In this document: positions 1 to 5,730 of the stretch, piece by piece
Layout of the letters: each line of letters opens with the position of its first letter
How positions within the stretch are numbered: the first letter of the stretch is position 1
Origin: Chlamydiota bacterium
Lineage (GTDB): Bacteria; Chlamydiota; Chlamydiia; Chlamydiales; SM23-39
NCBI GenBank assembly: GCA_021772195.1
Contig: JAJFML010000007.1
Coordinates: forward strand, 1 to 5,889
Reading direction: 5' to 3'
Length of the DNA stretch: 5,889 bases
The notes under the pieces: generated by a model
What the model saw: the letters and a program-made list of their open reading frames with translations, nothing else
Told to the model about the DNA's origin: nothing
Databases searched by the model: none
Translations under genes and position numbers: made by a program

Positions 1-1393
1 CATCAAGAGTAATATGATTTTCTTTGAGGTAGCCTGGACTCACAATTTTCACATCTTTTCCAAGGACCGTGCCCTCAACGCCTTCTCCCGAAAGAGTTTT
101 ATAATCCTGCACCTCTTCTATCTTCTTTGCAGAGGCTACTATGCCACTTGCAATGGGATGCTCTGAATGAGCCTCTACTGCAGCTGCATAGTTCAAAAGC
201 TCTTCTTCACTCCCTTCAAAAGCAAATACATCCGTTACATCAAATTTACCCACCGTAAGAGTTCCCGTTTTACTAAAGACAAATGTGTGGATCTTCCTTG
301 CTTCCTCAAATGCGCTGCGATTACGGACTAAAAGCCCACGAAGAGCCGCAATGGCAGTAGATGTAGCAACTACGAATGGAACTGCAAGTCCTACAGCATG
401 GGGACACGTGATCACCATGACTGTAATAGCTCTTTCTACAGCAAAAGAGATCTCCTGAGATGAAAATAGCAGCCAAAAAATCATCGTTAAAACGCCGCCA
501 ATGAGAGCTCCAACTGTCAGCCACATGGCTGCATGGCTCGCAAAATTTTGTGTCTTGGATTTACTCTCCTGAGCCTCTTTTACAAGGCCTATTACCTTTG
601 ACAGATAGGTATCATTGCCTGTCTTTTTTATCTGCAGAGTAAGTGCCCCCTCACCATTGACCGATCCAGCAATGGTCTCTTTCCCTTTGCTCTTTGGAAT
701 CAACCTTGACTCTCCAGTAAGCATGGATTCATTAATCCTTGATTCTCCTTCTATAAGGATTCCATCTGCAGGAATTTTCTCACCGGGCTCTACGAGCACT
801 AGATCATCTATTTTCAATTCTGAAATTGGTACATCTAAAGTACTTTTATCAGGCATGATTTTATGTGCTACCGAAGGCAGAAGTTTAGCGAGTACTTCGA
901 GAGATTTTCCTGTATCCATAATCGAGCTCATTTCGATCAAATGCCCTAAAATCATAATATCGATTAGAACGGCAAGCTCCCAAAAAAACAGTTTCCCTTG
1001 AAAACCAAAAACAATAGCAAAACTGTAGAAGTAAGCAATGATGATTGCGATAGCAATCAAAGTCATCATCCCAGGACTTTTAGACCTAAATTCACTGAGA
1101 AAAACTTTAATAAAAGGCCAACCTCCATAGAAAAAAACGATAGAGGTAAGGGCAAAAAGAAGATATATATCACCCGGAAAGTGAAGAACATCTAACAAAC
1201 CAAAAAAGGACTGAATCATGGGCGATAAGATCAAAATAGGAATGGTAATAAATAGACAGATCCAAAATCTTTTTTTGAAATCATGAACCATTTGTTCATG
1301 AGGTCCTCTATCATCTACATGTGCAAATAGAGCATCTTCACAGACCTCTTGAAAAGTCTTGCATGATTTTAAATTCTTATCTTTAAGATCCAT
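1..1393 (-). CDS. CopB-type heavy-metal (copper) P-type ATPase, N-terminal 464 codons, serine in place of the catalytic aspartate
   Basis: P1B-type ATPases export metal ions across the inner membrane, using ATP and a phospho-aspartate intermediate. The frame is open from the ATG to the left edge, so the rest of the ATP-binding domain, the hinge motif and the last membrane helices lie outside. There is no N-terminal CxxC metal-binding domain. The start of helix 1 (HEQMVHDFKKRFW, residues 32-44, then a Pro-rich hydrophobic run ending SPMIQ) and the CPH triplet (330-332) are typical of the CopB group. Hydrophobic helices lie near 44-64, 76-95, 109-130, 136-155, 288-312 and 322-345. Actuator TGES is at 226-229, SEHP at 410-413 and GEG at 436-438. 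The phosphorylation motif reads FSKTGTLT (373-380), with Ser374 (codon AGT, 272-274) where the family has Asp. As read, it could not form the normal phosphoenzyme. No clear ribosome site precedes the ATG. An in-frame TTG at 1441 preceded by GAGGG is an alternative start. Family call is firm; metal (copper) is inferred. Confidence 0.9.
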   Translation of the reverse strand, partial: MDLKDKNLKSCKTFQEVCEDALFAHVDDRGPHEQMVHDFKKRFWICLFITIPILILSPMIQSFFGLLDVLHFPGDIYLLFALTSIVFFYGGWPFIKVFLSEFRSKSPGMMTLIAIAIIIAYFYSFAIVFGFQGKLFFWELAVLIDIMILGHLIEMSSIMDTGKSLEVLAKLLPSVAHKIMPDKSTLDVPISELKIDDLVLVEPGEKIPADGILIEGESRINESMLTGESRLIPKSKGKETIAGSVNGEGALTLQIKKTGNDTYLSKVIGLVKEAQESKSKTQNFASHAAMWLTVGALIGGVLTMIFWLLFSSQEISFAVERAITVMVITCPHAVGLAVPFVVATSTAIAALRGLLVRNRSAFEEARKIHTFVFSKTGTLTVGKFDVTDVFAFEGSEEELLNYAAAVEAHSEHPIASGIVASAKKIEEVQDYKTLSGEGVEGTVLGKDVKIVSPGYLKENHITLD

Positions 1394-1475
1394 AGAACAA
1401 AGGTGGGAAAGTAAGTAGTTATTTATTACAACATCTAACAAATTCCCTCATTTTTCCCTACTTATATACAGATTC

Positions 1476-1502
1476 CGATTGAAGGATTGGGTCTATCAAT
1501 CG
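1476..1502. repeat. Inverted repeat at the end of the GT90 gene
   Basis: CGATTGA (1476-1482) and TCAATCG (1496-1502) form a perfect 7-bp inverted repeat around a 13-nt spacer. It spans the GT90 stop codon. No T-run follows on either strand, so it is not a convincing rho-independent terminator, though it may weakly mark the end of the transcript. Confidence 0.3.
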
Positions 1503-1505
1503 ATT
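1488..1505 (+). repeat. 18-bp perfect direct repeat, copy 1
   Basis: TGGGTCTATCAATCGATT occurs here and again at 2808-2825, 1320 bp away in the same orientation. This copy overlaps the stop codon of the GT90 gene on the other strand. The second copy lies inside the methyltransferase coding region. The pair brackets the whole GT90 gene and the divergent promoter region. Confidence 0.85.
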
Positions 1506-2575
1506 TGAAGCGAAGCATATTTGCACAAAGCTTTGTAGCAATAGAGATAAATATGTTCAGGCATGATGTTTTCAAGAGCTAGCCTATTGCCATTCTCTGC
1601 AATCGCTCTAGCTTCTGCATCATGCTCTAAAGCCCAGTCTAATTTTTCAAAAAGATCGGAGATATCTTCATTTAAAGGGATGTAATGAACCCACGGCTCC
1701 ATCAGCTTGTAAAAATATAAATGAAAACTTGATTCATGTTTAAACACTGCCGAATTGCTTAAAAATTTCCATGCACACCCTGGAACAGCTGTGACAACGC
1801 CATCTAAATCAATTAAGTATTTATAATTTTGGTACTCCTCCCAACTAGCTCTTTCAAGAGGAAAATACTCAAAAAACTGCCCACGTATCTCTGGGGCTAC
1901 TTGATAGTTTTGATAACCTGAAAATGCAGCATCGATTAGCTCTGGATATTCATTTGACCAACTACATAATTTACCCCTACGATAGATAGTCCAATTTTTG
2001 GGATTAGAATAGCCTCTACCCCCATCATTGCATTGTCCTCTCCAAAATATCTTTGCAATTTTCTTCTCCCAAGGAAGCTTTTTATTAAGACATAATGTAC
2101 GAAGCACATATTCATCCTCGAAGCGAATAGACTGCTGAATCGGCATGTGAATCACACAGGGAGAGCCATTTTTTCGTAAGGCACTTGCAAAAACAGGAGC
2201 TTTTAACTGGCCATCTTGCCACAGCTGGTCCGCCGGAAAACAAATTATATCTACATCTGGCACAGGATAAATAGCTACGACTCTTTCCAAAAGTTTAACC
2301 GCTCTTTGATGCACATCCGTAGTTGCATTACTAAAAACCTTCCCCTTAATTATCTCTATTCTAACCATGTGCTCCCCAAAGGAAATTTGGTCTGCAAGAA
2401 GACTCGTTTCATCAATCATTTTTTTAGTGATTCCATTTTTAAAAGGAGCAAACTGTTCTTCAATCTGCTCATCCATCCATTTCCACCTGGGATCATCAAC
2501 TTTAAGAGGTTCAACGGCATTTGCAAGAGCTGCAAAGGATAGTAGATAAAAAAGGCAGGAGTAGAATTTATACAT
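1496..2575 (-). CDS. Exported GT90 (CAP10/POGLUT-like) O-glycosyltransferase
   Basis: GT90 enzymes move a sugar from a nucleotide-sugar donor to a protein or glycan hydroxyl; eukaryotic members (Rumi/POGLUT1) glucosylate secreted proteins in the ER, and bacterial members act on surface glycans. The 359-residue length suits a single GT90 domain. A Sec signal peptide (about 1-20, cleavage after ALANA) precedes it. Family landmarks appear in order: VPDVDIICFPAD (105-116), whose last Asp aligns with the catalytic Asp of Rumi; PWEKKIAKIFWRG (168-180); YKYLIDLDG (251-259); CAWKFLSNSAVFKHES (267-282); and EPWVHYIPL (293-301), followed by a helical DISDLFEKLDWALEHDAEA segment. Eight cysteines remain after cleavage, so disulfides are possible outside the cytoplasm. 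AGGG sits 8 nt before the ATG. The gene is divergent from the exported methyltransferase at 2724. The last two codons and the stop lie in an 18-bp repeat shared with that gene. Family is firm; donor, acceptor and location are unknown. Confidence 0.9.
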   Translation of the reverse strand: MYKFYSCLFYLLSFAALANAVEPLKVDDPRWKWMDEQIEEQFAPFKNGITKKMIDETSLLADQISFGEHMVRIEIIKGKVFSNATTDVHQRAVKLLERVVAIYPVPDVDIICFPADQLWQDGQLKAPVFASALRKNGSPCVIHMPIQQSIRFEDEYVLRTLCLNKKLPWEKKIAKIFWRGQCNDGGRGYSNPKNWTIYRRGKLCSWSNEYPELIDAAFSGYQNYQVAPEIRGQFFEYFPLERASWEEYQNYKYLIDLDGVVTAVPGCAWKFLSNSAVFKHESSFHLYFYKLMEPWVHYIPLNEDISDLFEKLDWALEHDAEARAIAENGNRLALENIMPEHIYLYCYKALCKYASLQID

Positions 2576-2618
2576 TGTTATTTCCCTAATTTTTTAGCCG
2601 TAAAGCTTAACCTTATTT

Positions 2619-2647
2619 ATGAAAAATTTCTAACGAAATTACTCCAA
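2619..2647 (-). promoter_or_regulatory. Possible promoter of the GT90 gene
   Basis: On the minus strand, TTGGAG (2647-2642) and TTTCAT (2624-2619) are spaced 17 nt apart, about 43 nt upstream of the ATG at 2575. Both boxes are imperfect matches to the sigma-70/sigma-66 consensus. The assignment rests only on these boxes and on the divergent layout, so it is tentative. Confidence 0.25.
2625..2640. promoter_or_regulatory. Short perfect inverted repeat in the divergent promoter region
   Basis: AATTTC-TAAC-GAAATT is a perfect 6-bp inverted repeat with a 4-nt centre. It falls between the two boxes of the tentative GT90 promoter. It could be an operator half-site pair or a small hairpin in the leader. 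In AT-rich DNA an inverted repeat of this size can occur by chance. Confidence 0.3.
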
Positions 2648-2662
2648 GCAGCTCATATGTCA

Positions 2663-2691
2663 TTGACTAAAAAATGGTCATACGAGATTCT
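2663..2691 (+). promoter_or_regulatory. Possible promoter of the methyltransferase / kinase-like pair
   Basis: TTGACT (2663-2668) matches the -35 consensus at 5 of 6 bases. A weak -10 box, GATTCT (2686-2691), follows after 17 nt. It points toward the methyltransferase ATG at 2724, which has AAAGG (2711-2715) as a ribosome site 8 nt upstream. This would be the only promoter needed for both overlapping plus-strand genes. Confidence 0.4.
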
Positions 2692-2723
2692 TTCTCGCTT
2701 GATTAATTTAAAAGGCTAGCTCA

Positions 2724-3533
2724 ATGAAACTCATTCTTTTCCTTCTAATAGCTACTACCCTCACCGCTTCTCATCCAGCACTTAAGAGGTTGCAGTACGG
2801 CAGAGACTGGGTCTATCAATCGATTCTGATAAATGGCGAAGAGGTCTATCAAAGCACGTGTGCAAGCGGCGGCGAAAAAGTGATTGAAGAGCGCTATGAA
2901 AAAATCAAACAAGTGTTAGATCAATTTAAGAGGCCTTTTACTGTGTTAGATTTAGGCGCTAATAACGGCTATTTCTCTCTAAGAATTCTGCAAGACTTTG
3001 ATGCCGTATGTGTTGTTGTAGATGAGACGGAGAGGTTAACCGACATTTGTACACTTAACACCGATACAAATCGTCTCATCCACCTGAGAAAGCAATTTTC
3101 TAAAGATGATATCAAAGAACTCAAGAAAAGAGAGCACTTCGATGTTGTTCTAGCTCTTCATGTCCTGCATCACGTAGATGACTGGAAATCCTGGATTGAT
3201 ACCTTGTTCCAATTAGGCTCTGAAGTGATCATTGAAACCCCTTCCATAAATGATCCCATCAATATGCACCCTAATACTAAAAGATTAGCAAATCACCTAA
3301 CCTCACTTCCTATGGGCAAAGAGATTGGAAGATTTCCAAGAAAAGATGATTTTGACCATATGTTATGGTTCTCTCCTAATCAAAAAGCCGCAAAGAGACT
3401 CGGAATTCTACCCTCTACTTTTCTAAAACTCTCAGGCGCCTATCCCAAGAGAAGTTATGTGAATGAACTCAACAAAAAACATGGATCTGATCAGTGGATA
3501 TTACAAGGTATCGATATCAATCAATTAAACTAG
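2724..3533 (+). CDS. Exported class I SAM-dependent methyltransferase
   Basis: Predicted to transfer a methyl group from S-adenosylmethionine; the acceptor is unknown. Residues 1-16 form a short Sec-type signal peptide (one Lys, then LILFLLIATTLTA). The Rossmann fold follows: motif I VLDLGANNGYFSL (74-86), a likely ribose-binding acidic strand end VVVDE (97-101), motif IV FDVVLALHVLHHVDDW (139-154) and a following strand EVIIETP (167-173). The HVLHHVDD segment is usual in small-molecule or glycan methyltransferases of the Methyltransf_11/12 type and in FkbM-like relatives. The start is supported by AAAGG 8 nt upstream. Its 3' end overlaps the kinase-like gene by 40 bp, which implies co-transcription and probably coupled translation. 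It is divergent from the GT90 gene, so the three genes may share control. Residues 29-34 are encoded by the 18-bp repeat. The fold is confident; substrate and final location are not. Confidence 0.85.
   Translation: MKLILFLLIATTLTASHPALKRLQYGRDWVYQSILINGEEVYQSTCASGGEKVIEERYEKIKQVLDQFKRPFTVLDLGANNGYFSLRILQDFDAVCVVVDETERLTDICTLNTDTNRLIHLRKQFSKDDIKELKKREHFDVVLALHVLHHVDDWKSWIDTLFQLGSEVIIETPSINDPINMHPNTKRLANHLTSLPMGKEIGRFPRKDDFDHMLWFSPNQKAAKRLGILPSTFLKLSGAYPKRSYVNELNKKHGSDQWILQGIDINQLN
2808..2825 (+). repeat. 18-bp perfect direct repeat, copy 2
   Basis: Second copy of TGGGTCTATCAATCGATT, encoding WVYQSI (residues 29-34) of the exported methyltransferase. Recombination between the copies would delete the GT90 gene and the first 28 codons of the methyltransferase. 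Confidence 0.85.
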
Positions 3534-4558
3534 CTCTTCTGCTTTACCTCTTTTTATTCAGCACTCTATTTGCTCACTACAATCAAGATTTTTTAGAGAA
3601 TAGCCATTTATTAACTAGCACTCTTGACTCTTTTCATGAGGAAAACTACCCGTATAAATCTTATCTAAACGATTTTCAAAAATTTAAAGATGACATCAAA
3701 GTAAGATATTTAGACCATGAATTGTCTCTATTATCGTGGAATACGAAAGAAAATTTCTTCAAGGAAGACTATGTCGTAAAAAAGCGCCCCAGACAAAACA
3801 TTAATGAGTCTTTCTTTTGGGAGATTTCGATTATCTTGTCACTCAGCCAGTATGTAACTCCCTCCTATCCCGTTGAGATCGGTGATCATTTGTTTATACT
3901 ACAACCAATAGAGGAGATAGAAGTTGCAAGCTACACAGAAAACCTTCCTTCTAAAAGAACAAAACAAGTCTCTCATCGAGACTATTTTTATGCCCATATC
4001 TTAGCTTTTCTATTAGGCGCTCAAGATCTATCGGGAATGAATATTGGGCTAACAGAGGATCATTCTATTCGATTTTTTGATAATGAAGACATTTTTAATT
4101 TTGATCTCACGCCTCACAAAACCTCAAGGTCATACTTTGCTCCTTTTGTCAGTCTCGCGTTTGACTGGCCTCAGTATAGAATGCCTCTTAAGAGACGATT
4201 AGCAAAAGAGCTAAAAAAGTTCCTTTTAAACTTAAATGAAAAAAAAGAGGCCCTTGAATGCTATGCAACGATCAGAGGTCTGCCAGAGGAGACCCTCAAG
4301 GGGATCTATGAACGAATTGCTATCTTAAATGGCTATGAATTTGAAAAGGGCAGCTCTTTTGCAGACTTTATTCACTATTTACACCCAAAGCTATCAGATG
4401 GTCTTGATGATTTAAGTGATATTGTAAGCGAAATTCTACAAAGAAAAGTGGATCATGGAGTTGCCTTATTTTTCACAACTAAAATGATCCACTTTGTAGA
4501 TTTGACTTCCCCAGAGTGGGAGAGTCTAAACTCCTGGATATCTTTGTATATCCAATAG
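3494..4558 (+). CDS. Exported protein of unknown family with kinase-like catalytic pattern
   Basis: I do not recognise a named family. GTG is the chosen start because a TGA lies 3 nt upstream in frame and the next 27 residues make a good signal peptide (basic residues at 5, 7 and 12, then LALLLYLFLFSTLFA). Several features recall an atypical protein or lipid kinase in the right order: VVKKRP (94-99, candidate ATP-binding Lys), ESFFWEISIILSLS (105-118, candidate helix-C Glu), LFILQPIEEI (133-142, hinge-like), GAQDLSGMNIG (175-185, resembling the D-x4-N catalytic loop) and RFFDNED (193-199, resembling the metal-binding Asp). No glycine-rich loop is obvious. It overlaps the upstream methyltransferase by 40 bp and ends 8 bp from a convergent gene. 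The kinase reading is an inference; export is well supported. It could instead be a pseudokinase or an unrelated fold. Confidence 0.8.
   Translation: MDITRYRYQSIKLALLLYLFLFSTLFAHYNQDFLENSHLLTSTLDSFHEENYPYKSYLNDFQKFKDDIKVRYLDHELSLLSWNTKENFFKEDYVVKKRPRQNINESFFWEISIILSLSQYVTPSYPVEIGDHLFILQPIEEIEVASYTENLPSKRTKQVSHRDYFYAHILAFLLGAQDLSGMNIGLTEDHSIRFFDNEDIFNFDLTPHKTSRSYFAPFVSLAFDWPQYRMPLKRRLAKELKKFLLNLNEKKEALECYATIRGLPEETLKGIYERIAILNGYEFEKGSSFADFIHYLHPKLSDGLDDLSDIVSEILQRKVDHGVALFFTTKMIHFVDLTSPEWESLNSWISLYIQ
4535..4554. other. Perfect hairpin at the convergent gene junction
   Basis: TGGATAT (4535-4541) and ATATCCA (4548-4554) form a 7-bp perfect stem with a 6-nt loop, just before the stop codon of the kinase-like gene. 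It lies where transcripts from both sides converge (the stop codons are only 8 bp apart). No T-run follows in either direction, so a terminator role is uncertain. Confidence 0.3.
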
Positions 4559-4566
4559 TCTCTAAA

Positions 4567-5619
4567 TTATTTAGTAGCTACAACTTCCAACGCAGGCACA
4601 AAAAACCTTATTCCTTCCTTACCATCATCAGTCTGCTCTTCTAAATAAAAGTTGATGAGCTCATTGATAAAAGCATTATGTAAATAAGGTGGAATGGAGT
4701 TTAAGTGAGGAAGCCATTCATTTAAAAACCCATGGAATTCTTCTCTCGAAGAGAAGATCTCACGCTTTGTAAAAGTTTGAAGACGAACAATAGAAAATCC
4801 TGCATCTTTTAATAGAGGCCCATACTCTCTTGCCTGATAAAGCTGCCAATCGGGAGAAAAGTCAGTAAAATACTCAGCCCACCTTTCAGAAGATACCATA
4901 TCACTTAAAGCGCTTTCCATAGCTCTAGGTAGACCTGCCTGCATTTGAATGCAGAGCTTGCCTCCATGAGCCAGAGACTTATAAAAACTAGATAAAGCTT
5001 TACGTTGATCTTGCACCCATTGCATCACATTAAAAGATGTAATAAGGTCAAACTTCCCATTAAGAGAAAGAGACTGCACATCTTGGACGGCAAAAAAGAG
5101 ATTTTCTTGATCTGAAAAACTCTCTTTCGCAAACTCTACCATTGAAGATGAAATATCGATTCCAATAACTGTCGCCTCTGGATTAATTCTGGCCATAAAA
5201 GAAGCAACTTCCCCGTCACCGCATCCAACATCCAAAATGTCTGATGCAAAAGAAGTATCAAATCGACCTAAAAAATCATTAGGAGAGTCTTTCAATCTTT
5301 CCGATTTTTCTACGAATTTCTCAGCTTCCTCTGCTGCATTCTTCATATGGTCTATATATTTTCTTTCATTTTCTTCGTAATTCTCTAAAAATTTTGCATA
5401 TTCAGCAGCAGCCTTTGTAGATTTATCAGCTTGTTCTGCAAATTTCTCAGCAAGCTGTGCAAATTCTTCAGCATATTTTGCATCTAAATTTACAACTTCA
5501 ATAGATTCATTAGTGATCTCTACATATTCTTCAGCATTCAACGAATCATCTGATTCAGCAAATACAACAGAAGAACAGAAGACTGTGCATATCGATAACG
5601 TTCGATAAAAACCTTTCAT
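4567..5619 (-). CDS. Exported SAM-dependent methyltransferase with Ala/Glu-rich helical N-terminal region
   Basis: Class I methyltransferase resembling trans-aconitate methyltransferase and BioC-type enzymes, with unknown acceptor. Residues 1-21 are a signal peptide with a likely cut after VVFA. Residues about 46-110 are rich in Ala, Glu and Lys with repeated AEEFA/AEKFAEQ/AEEAEKF-like units, predicted to be a long helix or coiled coil. The catalytic fold follows: motif I ILDVGCGDGE (128-137), acidic residue in VIGIDIS (151-157), QDVQS (179-183), motif IV FDLITSFNVMQW (190-201) and LAHGGKLCIQM (216-226). The C-terminal part (about 246-345) contains the aromatic, Pro-rich helices seen in the aconitate-methyltransferase group. 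GAGG (5628-5625) sits 5 nt before the ATG. It converges on the kinase-like gene. Methyltransferase fold is firm; export and an added helical domain are unusual for this family. The helix may serve for oligomerisation, or for binding a partner or the cell envelope. Confidence 0.88.
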   Translation of the reverse strand: MKGFYRTLSICTVFCSSVVFAESDDSLNAEEYVEITNESIEVVNLDAKYAEEFAQLAEKFAEQADKSTKAAAEYAKFLENYEENERKYIDHMKNAAEEAEKFVEKSERLKDSPNDFLGRFDTSFASDILDVGCGDGEVASFMARINPEATVIGIDISSSMVEFAKESFSDQENLFFAVQDVQSLSLNGKFDLITSFNVMQWVQDQRKALSSFYKSLAHGGKLCIQMQAGLPRAMESALSDMVSSERWAEYFTDFSPDWQLYQAREYGPLLKDAGFSIVRLQTFTKREIFSSREEFHGFLNEWLPHLNSIPPYLHNAFINELINFYLEEQTDDGKEGIRFFVPALEVVATK

Positions 5620-5730
5620 GGATACCTCAAAAATTTAATTTAAAAAACCGGTAGAAGGTTCCTATACACTAGCTTAAAATGTCAAGGAAGATATTGAAAA
5701 ACTAGGCTTGGATAGGAAGAGGTTTTCTAG
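5620..5730 (-). promoter_or_regulatory. Upstream region of the helical methyltransferase gene
   Basis: This 111-bp gap holds the ribosome site GAGG and an AT-rich leader. A perfect TTGACA is present on the minus strand (about 5688-5683), but the nearest -10-like TATAGG follows after only 13 nt, so a standard promoter cannot be fixed. The upstream half also reads as a possible in-frame continuation of the truncated methyltransferase frame at 5731 (see findings). Confidence 0.25.

Larger units (their letters stand above)
1470..1508 (+). pseudogene. Remnant of a methyltransferase gene N-terminus (RLKDWVYQSI, then stop)
   Basis: Read on the plus strand, this stretch gives RFRLKDWVYQSI followed by TGA. 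The intact methyltransferase at 2724 reads RLQYGRDWVYQSI at residues 22-34. The two share an 18-bp identical block (1488-1505 and 2808-2825) in the same reading frame relative to this peptide. Upstream, the plus strand also has a CTCATTTTTCCCTA-like stretch resembling the start of that gene's signal peptide region (CTCATTCTTTTCC), but this similarity is weak. The block overlaps the last codons and stop of the GT90 gene on the other strand. It is best read as the relic of a duplicated methyltransferase gene or as a recombination scar; chance is not excluded. Confidence 0.45.

Noticed and set aside
321..524. Minus-strand 67-codon frame rich in Cys and Ser
   Set aside because: It is an alternate frame within the ATPase region that contains the CPH motif; the motifs are in the other frame.
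615..1195. Two plus-strand open frames (615-1001 and 998-1195)
   Set aside because: They lie opposite the P-type ATPase coding region, whose conserved motifs read cleanly on the minus strand; their translations are low-complexity Ser/Lys-rich and resemble no protein.
2216..2549. Two overlapping plus-strand frames
   Set aside because: They are antisense to the GT90 gene, which has strong family motifs and a signal peptide.
4504..4526. GACT/AGTC inverted repeat near the end of the kinase-like gene
   Set aside because: The stem is interrupted, lies within coding sequence and has no T-run, so a terminator call is not supported.
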